Below, piece after piece: positions 45,549 through 54,820 of a stretch of 64,000 nt of DNA. A program made the position numbers and the translations under genes. The notes under the pieces are model-generated. The model had not been told where the DNA came from. It searched no databases and saw only the letters and a program-made list of their open reading frames with translations. The stretch spans positions 310,001-374,000 of the forward strand of contig NZ_JARYGY010000006.1 of the NCBI RefSeq assembly GCF_029906345.1, in the 5' to 3' direction. Positions within the stretch are counted from its first letter, which is position 1; the number at the start of each line of letters is the position of its first letter. This DNA comes from Aquimarina mycalae. GTDB taxonomy: Bacteria > Bacteroidota > Bacteroidia > Flavobacteriales > Flavobacteriaceae.

Positions 45549-46079
45549 TCATAATGATAGTCTAAAACCAAAAACTGCAAGTTCTCCTTGTTTGAAATCT
45601 AGGTCTTTAGATCTTTTAAAGCCAAGATTCTCATACATTTTCCATGCCACTTGCATAGATACTGTAGAATGTATTATTAACTGTTTTTGCTTTTCTTCTT
45701 TTGCACGATCAATACAATAGGTTGTTAGCAATTTACCAATACCTTTTCCTCTGATAGTTGGGTCAACGGCCAGCAGTCTAAAACCAGCAGCGTTCTTTTC
45801 TTGTGTAGCAATACCGCCAGAACCATAATACTGCATGTCGCTAAAATAAACTACTCCGCCTACAATTTTTCCCGTTGCAGAAACAGCAATTAATAATCTG
45901 GTTTTCGGTTTTTTTGTTAAACTTCCTATATTATAAAGTGTTTTATAATACTCAGGCTGTTCTTTTTGATCAGGAAACCCTTCTAACTGAGAATACACTT
46001 GTACCATTAATTTTCCGATTTGGAGAAATTCATCGGGTTTTGCATCTCTTATTAAATATTCTTGTTGATCTATACTCAT
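45549..46079 (-). CDS. GNAT-family N-acetyltransferase
   Basis: A 176-residue protein with a single GNAT domain. Acetyl-CoA-binding motif A is visible as 'LAVDPTIRGKGIGKLLTTYC' (R/Q-x-x-G-x-G/A), followed by 'MYENLGFKRSKDLDF', the usual C-terminal beta bulge and hydrophobic strand. The N-terminus 'YLIRDAKPDEFLQIGKLM' is typical. The substrate is unknown. It is last of a run of minus-strand genes spaced 19-95 nt. Confidence 0.88.
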   Translation of the reverse strand: MSIDQQEYLIRDAKPDEFLQIGKLMVQVYSQLEGFPDQKEQPEYYKTLYNIGSLTKKPKTRLLIAVSATGKIVGGVVYFSDMQYYGSGGIATQEKNAAGFRLLAVDPTIRGKGIGKLLTTYCIDRAKEEKQKQLIIHSTVSMQVAWKMYENLGFKRSKDLDFKQGELAVFGFRLSL

Positions 46080-46133
46080 ATGTAATATTAGCTTAGTAAC
46101 AGTTATTTATGTTAAAAAAAGGCTAGATGATCA

Positions 46134-46457
46134 TTATTTAGGTTCTAACGACATTACATAATCATAGCTTTCATTAAGATATACTGCCAGCGTATCCAGA
46201 TCATCCCACATATTTTCTGGAATCAAAATATATCCTTTCATGGTAGCTCCATATGATTTGTATAAGGTAGTAGGAAATTCTTCTATATATTTTTGTTGTA
46301 TTTCTTTAGAAAATCTAATTCCTATTTCGCCCGCTTTATTAAACAAAGAAAACATGTATCCATTAGCAGATGTATAAGGCATTGTTTTACCCTTTCTTTC
46401 GAATCTAGGACATTTGTCAACTAATTGATCATAGATTGCTAGTTTTTCTTTCCACAT
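46134..46457 (-). CDS. TfoX N-terminal-like small protein
   Basis: A 107-residue protein. 'KTMPYTSANGYMFSLFNKAGEIGIRFSK' followed by 'GYILIPENMWDDLDTLAVYLNESYDYV' resembles the TfoX N-terminal domain (PF04993), also used by many stand-alone proteins unrelated to competence. The match is to the overall pattern; I would not infer a competence role. No signal peptide. Confidence 0.55.
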   Translation of the reverse strand: MWKEKLAIYDQLVDKCPRFERKGKTMPYTSANGYMFSLFNKAGEIGIRFSKEIQQKYIEEFPTTLYKSYGATMKGYILIPENMWDDLDTLAVYLNESYDYVMSLEPK

Positions 46458-46492
46458 TTGTTTGAGTTTATTAATTAAGATGTATGCGTTTT

Positions 46493-46933
46493 TTACTGCT
46501 TTTCTACAAATTCTTTAAAATTATTCATCCACTTTTCTGCTGGTTTTTTATATGCACTAGGAAATAGGATTGCCATAAGTTTTGGCATGATCCAATTGAT
46601 TCTGGTATATTCAAATTCATACTCATATCTAGTTGTATTGGCATCTAGAGCAATAAAGGAACATTTCATCGTATTATCCATATGAATATGATGATAATGA
46701 GCCTCGAACGTATCAGGAAGATTATTTACGGTTATAGTTTCTGTTAATTCCATCTCATGTGAACCATGGGTATAATACATTTTAGAAACGGCTCCATCTT
46801 GACTTTCAGTTCCACTAATCAATTCTTTTCTAATAAAGCCTTCTTGGTATTCACCTAAGTATTTAGGGTTAGCGAATAACTCAGCAACTAGAGATTGTGG
46901 TTTATTGATGTCTTTGTATCCTTTGAATTTCAT
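46493..46933 (-). CDS. SRPBCC/START-like domain protein
   Basis: A 146-residue cytoplasmic protein. It has the helix-grip fold signature: an N-terminal strand 'MKFKGYKDINKPQSLVAELFANPKYLGEY', central beta sheet and long C-terminal helix 'SAYKKPAEKWMNNFKEFVEK'. It binds hydrophobic ligands; identity unknown. 35 nt before the TfoX-like gene and 95 nt after the methyltransferase. Confidence 0.75.
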   Translation of the reverse strand: MKFKGYKDINKPQSLVAELFANPKYLGEYQEGFIRKELISGTESQDGAVSKMYYTHGSHEMELTETITVNNLPDTFEAHYHHIHMDNTMKCSFIALDANTTRYEYEFEYTRINWIMPKLMAILFPSAYKKPAEKWMNNFKEFVEKQ

Positions 46934-47028
46934 GACAAATGATTTTTACAGATTGAAAAAAAACAGATCTGATACTAAGATAATTATATTTTCTTTATCC
47001 TTTTACATTGCATTGTGACCTAATTCTT

Positions 47029-47670
47029 TTAACCGCTATCGTTTTTTCTTGCTATAAGAATAGTATGTATTTCGATGGTTCCATCTTTTTTAGGGTAGTC
47101 TTTGTGTATTATATGTATTGTAGAGAATTGAAATGTAGTTAGTTCTTTTTTTAGATGGTTTATATTGTGATAATTAAAATACACTTGATCACCACTGCTA
47201 CCAGTTTGATAACCAGAATCTCTATGATCTCCTTCTACAAAACTTATATATAGAATTCCTTGATCAAGTAATAGATTTGCACAATCTTTTATAAAACCTA
47301 TACGATCTGATATAGATATATAAGGCAAATAAAAGCCACAAATAATACCATTAAATTTGGATTTTAGTGTGTTAATTCGCCTGCCATCCATAACTTTAAA
47401 ACTAACAGAAGGATTGTTCTTTTGTGCTAGTTTTACCATGTTAGGAGCAATGTCGATTCCAATAATATGAGCATCGGGTCTTTTTAATACTAAGTGCTTA
47501 GTAATATTACCAGGACCGCAACCTATTTCGAGAATAAATGGATTTGTATGGCTTAATTCATTACAAAAAAGAGTATATGTATCATTATATAAGTCTATAT
47601 CCCTGAATACTTCCTCATATAATGAGGCTATCTTGTTATAGGTTTCGAATGTCTTTTTATAAGGATTCAT
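47029..47670 (-). CDS. Class I SAM-dependent methyltransferase
   Basis: A 213-residue protein. Rossmann motif I 'ILEIGCGPGNITKHL', motif II acidic residue in 'IIGIDIAPNMV', and motif III in 'FNGIICGFYLPYIS'. It resembles small-molecule or ubiquinone/menaquinone-type methyltransferases (methyltransf_25/11). The substrate cannot be told. It follows the 387-residue membrane protein by 19 nt, so these two are likely co-transcribed. Confidence 0.88.
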   Translation of the reverse strand: MNPYKKTFETYNKIASLYEEVFRDIDLYNDTYTLFCNELSHTNPFILEIGCGPGNITKHLVLKRPDAHIIGIDIAPNMVKLAQKNNPSVSFKVMDGRRINTLKSKFNGIICGFYLPYISISDRIGFIKDCANLLLDQGILYISFVEGDHRDSGYQTGSSGDQVYFNYHNINHLKKELTTFQFSTIHIIHKDYPKKDGTIEIHTILIARKNDSG

Positions 47671-47689
47671 GGCTAAAAGATATGAAACA

Positions 47690-48853
47690 TTATTTTCCTG
47701 CTTTACTAGTTTTTAAATGTTCCAGATACCTATCCTTAAGCGTCTCACATGCAACTTTAAAATCTGTTCTAAAGAGCTCGTTATATTTTCCAAAAATCGT
47801 GGTATCATTCTTAAGCATATATGCGTATGCTTCATATGCCGTAATTGTGTCTAATCCGTTGATTTCTTTTATGATATTTTCTACGCTCTTTCTGGTTTGA
47901 TCTATTTTTTCGGGATTATTTTCATCTTTTGCCTTTTTATATATAACTAACGTGAGGTATATTTTTATCATCTGTGGGGTACCATAATTATGTAATAACT
48001 CTATAGAGCGATTGCAAGCCAGATTTACACCATCTGCGTATATTTTATTATGAGAACTATTATAGAGGTTAAGATTAGCCAAAGCAATATCGGACCATGT
48101 ATTTGCTGATATTTGTAACTTACTATCATATTCATTCGCTAAAATGTTAATAGATGAGTAATCCAGTTTGTCGTATGCGACTCCAATGATTTTTCCGAAT
48201 ATATTGGTCTGCTTTTTGGCATCTTTTGTTTGCTCCAGACTTTTGTCGATAATAGATTTTAGACTTTCTTTAGAATAATTAGATTGTAATTCATTAATCT
48301 CATCTTGGATATCCTTTGTTTCTTCTAGTGCGGCAATTCTCCGTTCAGTGTCCATATTTTCCATAAAGATGCGTTCTAATAAAATTCTACTCCACAAATA
48401 GCTAATAAAAAAACCTCCGAAAAAATAAAAAATTAATGTAGATGCAATGATAGAATATCCTAAGGGCGCATTAGTGAATCCAGAAGATAGTTTTTCTGCT
48501 AAGCCCCCAATTAGCTCAAAAACTTCTTTGGATTCTACTAATCCCACCCCGACAATTATTTTTGTTAACCAATCGGATAGTTGTTCTAAATTACTATTAG
48601 ATTTTACACCTTCTGTGATGTTTTCTTGTAATGTTCTTGGGATTCCGAAAATAAACCCAATTAATGCTCCTACAGAGAAACTGGCTAGCATAACCATGGA
48701 TAGGGTAGATAGTACTGTTGTCCAATGCGGTTCAGAAATAATGGAATAAAGTATTAAGAGTATAAACCCAAAAATTAGTAGTGTGCCAGGAATGATAAAA
48801 CTCCATTTGGCTTCCATTTTCTTTTGACCTGTAAGTTTAGTAAGTGCTCCCAT
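47690..48853 (-). CDS. Membrane protein of unknown function with GFIFGIPR motif and helical tail
   Basis: I use the ATG at 48853 (387 residues). The frame is open to 48982, but the extra 43 residues look random. Hydrophobic helices at about 19-38, 52-72 and 132-155; the sequence GFIFGIPRTLQ follows the second helix and is a recurrent motif of uncharacterised bacterial membrane proteins. Residues 165-220 are coiled-coil-like, and the last 170 residues are helical, TPR-like. The topology suggests a cytoplasmic assembly or scaffold domain. Function unknown. Confidence 0.6.
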   Translation of the reverse strand: MGALTKLTGQKKMEAKWSFIIPGTLLIFGFILLILYSIISEPHWTTVLSTLSMVMLASFSVGALIGFIFGIPRTLQENITEGVKSNSNLEQLSDWLTKIIVGVGLVESKEVFELIGGLAEKLSSGFTNAPLGYSIIASTLIFYFFGGFFISYLWSRILLERIFMENMDTERRIAALEETKDIQDEINELQSNYSKESLKSIIDKSLEQTKDAKKQTNIFGKIIGVAYDKLDYSSINILANEYDSKLQISANTWSDIALANLNLYNSSHNKIYADGVNLACNRSIELLHNYGTPQMIKIYLTLVIYKKAKDENNPEKIDQTRKSVENIIKEINGLDTITAYEAYAYMLKNDTTIFGKYNELFRTDFKVACETLKDRYLEHLKTSKAGK

Positions 48854-49142
48854 AATCGACAATTTTGTGTATACGTAATTTGTATTGCTAATTTTGAGAA
48901 GCAATACACTTTGTTTACAATTAAAAATGAGGGGAGTTAACCTATGGGTTTTTAAATATACGAATTTTTTCAAAAACAACAATGTAACTATTTGTAAATA
49001 TGAGGATTAGGTTTTTTTTTGTAAATGGTTTTAAAACTTATAAAATGATTTTTAAACTAAAAAGAATGCCAAGAATAATCACATTAAGGACTGCCACTGT
49101 TTTGGTTTTTAGAAGATTTAATGTCTATTATGTAATTATTCC

Positions 49143-49172
49143 TTTGCAGTGATCTGCTTTTTTATAGTTTTG
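49143..49172 (+). promoter_or_regulatory. Consensus Bacteroidetes sigma-ABfr promoter of the ABC-F gene
   Basis: TTTG (49143-49146), an 18-nt spacer, then TAGTTTTG (49165-49172): full matches to both the -33 TTTG and -7 TAnnTTTG elements. Transcription would start near 49179, giving a leader of about 14 nt. The best promoter in the window. Confidence 0.85.
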
Positions 49173-49192
49173 CATTTTTAAAGAAAAATAAT

Positions 49193-50830
49193 ATGATTTC
49201 TGTAGATGGAATTGCAGTAGAGTTTAGTGGTGAAACATTGTTTAATAATGTTTCTTTTGTGATTAATGAAAATGATAAAATTGCCCTTATGGGTAAGAAT
49301 GGTGCAGGAAAATCTACAATGATGAAGATTATTGCAGGTGTACAAAAAGCAACCAGAGGAAATATACGTTATCCCAAAGAAGCAGTGATCGCATATCTAC
49401 CGCAACATTTACTTACTGATGATGACTGTACTGTATTTGAAGAAGCTTCGAAAGCATTTGTTCAGATTCAGGAAATGCAGCAAGAAATGGATCGTCTTAA
49501 TAAGGAGTTAGAAACTCGTACAGATTATGATTCTAATGAGTATATGGGCATTATTCAGAAGGTTACCGATCTAGGAGAAAAATTCTACGCCATAGAAGAG
49601 GTAAACTATGATGCCGAAGTAGAGAAAGCATTACAAGGGTTAGGTTTTAAAAGAGAAGATTTTACAAGACCAACTAGTGAGTTTAGTGGTGGTTGGAGAA
49701 TGCGAATTGAACTTGCCAAAATTTTATTACAAAAACCAGATTTGATTCTTTTGGATGAGCCTACTAATCACGTAGATATAGAATCTGTAATATGGTTAGA
49801 AGATTTTTTACTTAATAAAGCAAAGGCCGTTATTGTAATATCTCATGATAAAGCATTTATAGACAATATTACGAATAGAACGATTGAAGTTACTATGGGT
49901 AGAATCTATGATTATAAAGCGAATTATACCCATTACTTGCAACTTAGAGAAGAGAGAAGAACACACCAGATAAAAGCGTATCAAGAGCAGCAAAAGTTTA
50001 TTGCAGATACTAAAAGTTTTATTGAAAGATTTAAAGGGACCTATTCTAAAACGAATCAGGTTAATTCTCGTGAACGTATGCTGGAGAAGTTAGATATTAT
50101 AGAGATCGATGAGGTAGACACTTCTTCTTTAAAACTAAAATTTCCACCAGCTGCTCGCTCTGGAGATTACCCAGTAATTGCCAAAGATTTGTCTAAACAA
50201 TATGATGAACATATTGTTTTTAAAAATGCCAATCTGTCTATCGCTAGAGGAGAAAAAGTTTCTTTTGTGGGAAGAAACGGAGAAGGAAAATCCACTATGA
50301 TTAAAGCGATTATGGGAGAGATTGATTTTGAAGGAGAATGTAATTTGGGGCATAACGCAAAAGTGGGGTACTTTGCACAAAATCAAGCTTCATTATTAGA
50401 TCCTGATCTAACGGTTTTTCAGACAGTTGATGAGGTAGCGAAAGGAGATGTGAGAACGCAGATCAAAAACATTCTAAGTCAGTTTATGTTTGGAGGAGAT
50501 AATATTGATAAGAAGGTAGGTGTGCTTTCTGGAGGAGAAAGAACACGATTAGCGATGGTGAAATTACTTCTAGAACCTGTTAATGTGTTAATCTTAGATG
50601 AGCCTACCAATCATTTAGATATAAGATCTAAGGATGTACTAAAAGAAGCATTATTAGCTTTTGATGGTACCTTGATACTAGTATCTCACGATCGAGATTT
50701 CTTAAGAGGGTTATCAAATAAGGTATTTGAGTTCAAAGAAAAAAGAGTTATAGAACATTTTGAAACCATAGACGATTTCTTAGTTCGAAATCGAATCGAA
50801 AACTTGAAAGAAATAGATTTAAAAGCATAG
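49193..50830 (+). CDS. ABC-F family ATPase (ribosome-associated, YbiT/Uup-like)
   Basis: A 545-residue soluble protein with two ABC domains and no membrane part. First: Walker A GKNGAGKS (34-41), signature FSGGWRMR, Walker B LILLDEPTNHVD. Second: GRNGEGKS, LSGGERTR, VLILDEPTNHLD. A charged linker between them (about 245-305) corresponds to the P-site tRNA-interacting motif. ABC-F proteins act on stalled ribosomes; some give antibiotic resistance, but nothing here singles out a resistance type. Own consensus promoter, convergent with the next gene (10 nt). Confidence 0.92.
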   Translation: MISVDGIAVEFSGETLFNNVSFVINENDKIALMGKNGAGKSTMMKIIAGVQKATRGNIRYPKEAVIAYLPQHLLTDDDCTVFEEASKAFVQIQEMQQEMDRLNKELETRTDYDSNEYMGIIQKVTDLGEKFYAIEEVNYDAEVEKALQGLGFKREDFTRPTSEFSGGWRMRIELAKILLQKPDLILLDEPTNHVDIESVIWLEDFLLNKAKAVIVISHDKAFIDNITNRTIEVTMGRIYDYKANYTHYLQLREERRTHQIKAYQEQQKFIADTKSFIERFKGTYSKTNQVNSRERMLEKLDIIEIDEVDTSSLKLKFPPAARSGDYPVIAKDLSKQYDEHIVFKNANLSIARGEKVSFVGRNGEGKSTMIKAIMGEIDFEGECNLGHNAKVGYFAQNQASLLDPDLTVFQTVDEVAKGDVRTQIKNILSQFMFGGDNIDKKVGVLSGGERTRLAMVKLLLEPVNVLILDEPTNHLDIRSKDVLKEALLAFDGTLILVSHDRDFLRGLSNKVFEFKEKRVIEHFETIDDFLVRNRIENLKEIDLKA

Positions 50831-50840
50831 AGGTATTTCT

Positions 50841-51848
50841 CTAAATTTTTAATACAATTCTATACCGTGCTTTTCCGTCTTCAAGATGTTTTAAAGCCTC
50901 ATTAACATTAGCCAAAGGAAACTCTTCTGTAATCGGATAGATATTATGTCTGATACAAAACTCCAACATTTTTCGGGTGAGAGCAGGACTTCCTAAAGGG
51001 CTTCCTGATATCGACTTTTCTCCACCAGTTAATCCAAAAGCAGGTATGGCCATAGGTTCTAATACAGCTCCCACATTATGAAAAGTACCTTTTGGAGCCA
51101 GAGCTCTTAGATATCCTGACCAATTAAGGGTAACGTTGGTCGTATTTAAAATAAAATCAAGGGTACCGTTGATCTCCTTTATTTCTGCAAGATCTCTGGA
51201 ATTGACTACATTATGAGCACCCATTTTTAGGATGTCTTTTTTCTTTGACGGATTAGAGCTAAATGCAGTTACCTCACAACCCCATTTATTCAAGAATTTG
51301 ATTGCAAGATGACCTAACCCACCAATGCCAATTACACCTACTTTGTCTGTTGGTTTTACATTGTTCATCAAAATAGGATTAAAAACAGTAATTCCTCCAC
51401 ACAATAATGGACCAGCTTTACTCATGTCGATTCCTTTTGGTAACGGAATCGCCCATGACCAATGACAGCGCACGTGATCCGCAAAACCTCCGTGACGACC
51501 TACAATGGTTTCTTCTTTAGTAGCACATAGATTATGACTTCCAGACATGCACTGATTGCAATGCATACAAGATTCTGAAAACCATCCTAATCCTACAAGA
51601 TCTCCAGTCTTAATATTCTTTACATTAGATCCTGCAGCAATTACTTCACCGACTATTTCATGACCTGGAACGAATGGAAATTGTGTATTTCTCCATTCAT
51701 TGTTAAGCATACTTAGATCAGAGTGGCAAATACCACAATAGTGTACTTTGATATCTACTTCTTCAATACCTACATCTGATAACTTATATTGAAAAGGTTT
51801 TAAAGAAGCTCCTGCTTCTTGCGCGGCATATGCTTTTACTGTCTTCAT
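50841..51848 (-). CDS. Zinc-dependent NAD(P) alcohol dehydrogenase (YahK/CAD-like)
   Basis: A 335-residue protein. GroES-like domain with catalytic-zinc residues in HYCGICHSD and GHEIVGEV, and a structural-zinc lobe of four Cys in SESCMHCNQCMSGSHNLC. Rossmann fold has GIGGLGHLA. It matches the cinnamyl-alcohol-dehydrogenase/YahK aldehyde reductase group, NADP-preferring in most members. Last of the nitrilase/hydrolase set (66-nt gap). Confidence 0.9.
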   Translation of the reverse strand: MKTVKAYAAQEAGASLKPFQYKLSDVGIEEVDIKVHYCGICHSDLSMLNNEWRNTQFPFVPGHEIVGEVIAAGSNVKNIKTGDLVGLGWFSESCMHCNQCMSGSHNLCATKEETIVGRHGGFADHVRCHWSWAIPLPKGIDMSKAGPLLCGGITVFNPILMNNVKPTDKVGVIGIGGLGHLAIKFLNKWGCEVTAFSSNPSKKKDILKMGAHNVVNSRDLAEIKEINGTLDFILNTTNVTLNWSGYLRALAPKGTFHNVGAVLEPMAIPAFGLTGGEKSISGSPLGSPALTRKMLEFCIRHNIYPITEEFPLANVNEALKHLEDGKARYRIVLKI

Positions 51849-51914
51849 AAACGGTTTTATTTTGTGTTGCCTTTTAAAATGTTTTATAAAGATATGCTCA
51901 ATCTTTATGTGATT

Positions 51915-52847
51915 TTATAGGTTATCGATTTCATTCTGTATGTCTGGTTGTCCATTTACTCTAAAATCAAACAGATCATTTCGGGCATAATGTCCTATTA
52001 CATCAAAATCCAATTTACTTTGATTAATTTCATCCAGATCTAAAGTAGCTATCAAAGTACCATTTTCTCCAAATAGTGGTCCCGCAATTACTTCTCCAAG
52101 AGGTGAAACAATGATGCTGCCGCCTGGACAAATATCTTCTTGTTCATTTTCTACTAAAGACTGATACTTTTCAGGATACATCGATTTGGTGTAATATTGA
52201 TTGCAACCAAGCACAAAACATCTTCCTTCTAATGCAATATGTTTCATTGTAGCTGTCCAAACTGATCTTGAATCCGCAGTAGGTGCGATATAAACTTCTA
52301 CTCCTTTCTGGTACATAGACATTCGGGCTAGTGGCATATAGTTTTCCCAACAAATAAGTCCTCCTAGCTTTCCGATATTAGTTTTAAAGGTAACTAAAGA
52401 TTCTGAACCAGCTTCTGCCCAAATGAGTCTTTCAGTTCCTGTAGGTTTTATTTTTCTATGTACACCTAATAATCCAAGTGTAGGAGAAATATAAATCATA
52501 GAACAATATAGGCTACCATTAGTTTCTTGTTTTTCGGTTGCACCAATTACCATATAGATATTTTGCGAAGCAGATAATTCTTCTAATCTCTTTAGGTCAT
52601 TACTTTGTAAATCAATACTGTTTTTATAATATTCAGCATATAAGTCTCTTCCTTCTGATGTTCTACGACCAACAGTAGCGCCAAAATCAAATCCTCTTGG
52701 ATATCCAGGAATAAAAGATTCAGGAAAAACGATAAGTTCACAACCTTCTTGGCTGTATTTTTTTGTTAACGTTTCTATCTTGTCTATCGTTTTTTCTTTA
52801 TCAAAGAAAACGGGACTATCTTGTATTAAACACACTTTTACAGGCAT
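51915..52847 (-). CDS. Nitrilase-family carbon-nitrogen hydrolase
   Basis: A 310-residue protein with catalytic Glu-Lys-Cys: E43 in FPESFIPGYPRG, K132 in HRKIKPT and C166 in LICWENYMP. The C-W-E following the nucleophile and the GYPRG loop are typical of true nitrilases (nitrile to acid plus ammonia) rather than amidases. It lies 21 nt after the alpha/beta hydrolase and 66 nt before an alcohol dehydrogenase; together they could detoxify nitriles and aldehydes. No regulator adjacent. Confidence 0.9.
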   Translation of the reverse strand: MPVKVCLIQDSPVFFDKEKTIDKIETLTKKYSQEGCELIVFPESFIPGYPRGFDFGATVGRRTSEGRDLYAEYYKNSIDLQSNDLKRLEELSASQNIYMVIGATEKQETNGSLYCSMIYISPTLGLLGVHRKIKPTGTERLIWAEAGSESLVTFKTNIGKLGGLICWENYMPLARMSMYQKGVEVYIAPTADSRSVWTATMKHIALEGRCFVLGCNQYYTKSMYPEKYQSLVENEQEDICPGGSIIVSPLGEVIAGPLFGENGTLIATLDLDEINQSKLDFDVIGHYARNDLFDFRVNGQPDIQNEIDNL

Positions 52848-52868
52848 ATTGATAGTTTTTGTTTTTCC

Positions 52869-53558
52869 TTAGTTTTTAATAAAATCTTGTATTGTTTTTG
52901 CTAAATCTGGAATGTTTGCCCGTTCTATTTGATGCGGACAATTCTCGAGAATTTGAAATTGGCCATTGGGAAAAGTATTACTAATTCTCTTTGATTCTTC
53001 TAGAGTTACCATGTTATCCAATGCACCTAAACAAACTAATGCTTTATGCTGTATCTTCTCAATTTCTTCATCCTTTAATGTAGGTGTATCTCCTAAGTTA
53101 TTCATCATTTTGGCTGTCTGAAGTACTACTTCTTTCCAATAAGTGTCAGAATGTAAAGCTTTTAAATATTGAGCGAATTTTGGAACTTTTTGAGCTATTT
53201 TATCAGGATTTAGCATACGTACCTCTTGTCTAGAAAAATCTGGTGTCCAATCAAATTTTGTGCCTAGAGTAATTATTTTATGAACAATATCTGGATATTT
53301 TCTAGCGACATTGATGCCAACATAACCTCCCATACTATACCCAAAAACTATAGGATTTTCTAGCTGATGTTGTTCAATAAACGTTTTTGTGTTTTTTGTA
53401 AATAGATCAATACTAAAATCATTTTTTATTGGAATTCCACCATGTCCATCAAAATTAAATGTATAAACATTAAACTCTTTTTCAAGAATTGTTACTAGTT
53501 TTTCAAACTGGGTTTCACTTCCTAGTGCTCCGTGAAGTAATACGATGTTATTTTTCAA
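52869..53558 (-). CDS. Alpha/beta-fold hydrolase
   Basis: A 229-residue cytoplasmic protein. 'NIVLLHGALGS' oxyanion region, nucleophile S75 in GYSMGGYV, Asp in LGALDNMVT and His in CPHQIE. Small esterase/lipase type of the MenH-like branch; substrate unknown. The start is TTG at 53558: in-frame codons upstream to the stop include no ATG or GTG, and the chosen residue begins the first beta strand. First gene of the trio with the nitrilase and alcohol dehydrogenase. Its upstream region shares two sequence blocks with other promoters in the window. Confidence 0.82.
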   Translation of the reverse strand: MKNNIVLLHGALGSETQFEKLVTILEKEFNVYTFNFDGHGGIPIKNDFSIDLFTKNTKTFIEQHQLENPIVFGYSMGGYVGINVARKYPDIVHKIITLGTKFDWTPDFSRQEVRMLNPDKIAQKVPKFAQYLKALHSDTYWKEVVLQTAKMMNNLGDTPTLKDEEIEKIQHKALVCLGALDNMVTLEESKRISNTFPNGQFQILENCPHQIERANIPDLAKTIQDFIKN

Positions 53559-53591
53559 TTGACTCGGTTTTACTATTATTTTGATTTAAGA

Positions 53592-53670
53592 CTTATCACA
53601 TAACCATAGTCTTTATCAAGATAGTTAGATACAATATTTATATCTTTTAATATCTATATCTCAGGAAATA
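53592..53670. repeat. Regulatory-looking region: shared palindrome half and bipartite block
   Basis: CTTATCACATAA at 53592-53603 (also at 21961) lies inside the IR AAGACT-N14-AGTCTT. Then ACAATATTTATATCT (53631-53645) and ATATCTCAGGAAATA (53656-53670) repeat the bipartite block of 13450-13483. All lie upstream of the alpha/beta hydrolase start. Two distinct shared blocks in one 219-nt region suggest a composite regulatory region. Confidence 0.45.
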
Positions 53671-53777
53671 CTATTGTTATTAATTAGGGATAACACACAA
53701 TGTATTCTTGTATGTCTTCATTTATAAAAATAAGGATTAATTTATATCATTGGTAATGGATTATTGTACATATTTGT

Positions 53778-54818
53778 TTAAAATGAGTTAATCACCTGAA
53801 TACCTTTTGTATCGAATTTATTCATATTCGGTAATGCTATAATTGCTTGTTCTAAAGTAATGGTTTGTTGTATTAACTTCTCAGGATGAAGCTTACCATT
53901 CTTGATCATACTTAACATTTCGGGATATTTATATGCTTGCATGCCATGGCTACCTATAATTTCTAATTCATCAGCTAATACTTTATCCATAGGAATTTTT
54001 GGATGTTGATGATCGTCTGTCATTAAACCTACTTGAATATGTTTGCCTTGTTTTCTTAGATTGGAAATAGAATTAAAACAGGTAGTTGCACTCCCTAATG
54101 CATCAACAGATACATGTGCTCCTCCATGGGTTATAGATTTTATGTGTGTAACAATATCTGTTTCATTGGCAGCATTGATAGTTTGTGCAGCACCAAGTTC
54201 TTTAGCAAAACTCAAAGTTTCTTCATTGATATCAATTGCTATTACCTGAGCACCAAGTGCATTAGCAATCATAATAGCCGATAATCCAACACCTCCACAT
54301 CCATGGATTGCTACATATTGACCAGCAGTTACTTTTCCTTGTTCTACAATTGCCCTAAATGAAGTGATAAATCTACATCCTAGTGTTGCTGCGGTAACGT
54401 CACTTATTTCCTCAGGTAGTTTTACCAAGTTTGTATCTGCATAATCGATAGCTACATATTCTGCAAAAGATCCCCAATGTGTGAATCCTGGTTGTGATTG
54501 ATGATCACATATCTGGTGGTTGCCAGAAGTACATTGTAGACAAATACCACATCCACAAACGAATGGTACGGTAACCCGATCACCAACTTTAAAATTATGA
54601 ACATCTTTTCCTATATCTGTTACAACTCCAGCTAATTCATGTCCTGGAACGTGTGGTAGTTCGATATCCTGATCATGTCCCATCCATCCGTGCCAATCAC
54701 TGCGACATAAACCAGTAGCTTTTACTTGAATAACAACTCCATTTTTCGATGGAGTAGGATCTTTTATATTTTGGATCGTTAAGGGGCCTTTAAATGATTC
54801 ATAAACAATAGCTCGCAT
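53778..54818 (-). CDS. Zinc-dependent alcohol dehydrogenase family protein
   Basis: A 346-residue protein. Catalytic zinc residues in [10 protein letters not shown] and [10 protein letters not shown], a structural-zinc Cys cluster in [18 protein letters not shown], and a Rossmann [11 protein letters not shown] threonine/formaldehyde-type medium-chain dehydrogenase; substrate unknown. Last gene of the second hydrolase operon, 2 nt after the TraB/DUF5694-like gene. Followed by 219 nt before the next unit. Confidence 0.9.
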   Translation of the reverse strand: MRAIVYESFKGPLTIQNIKDPTPSKNGVVIQVKATGLCRSDWHGWMGHDQDIELPHVPGHELAGVVTDIGKDVHNFKVGDRVTVPFVCGCGICLQCTSGNHQICDHQSQPGFTHWGSFAEYVAIDYADTNLVKLPEEISDVTAATLGCRFITSFRAIVEQGKVTAGQYVAIHGCGGVGLSAIMIANALGAQVIAIDINEETLSFAKELGAAQTINAANETDIVTHIKSITHGGAHVSVDALGSATTCFNSISNLRKQGKHIQVGLMTDDHQHPKIPMDKVLADELEIIGSHGMQAYKYPEMLSMIKNGKLHPEKLIQQTITLEQAIIALPNMNKFDTKGIQVINSF

Positions 54819-54820
54819 AC

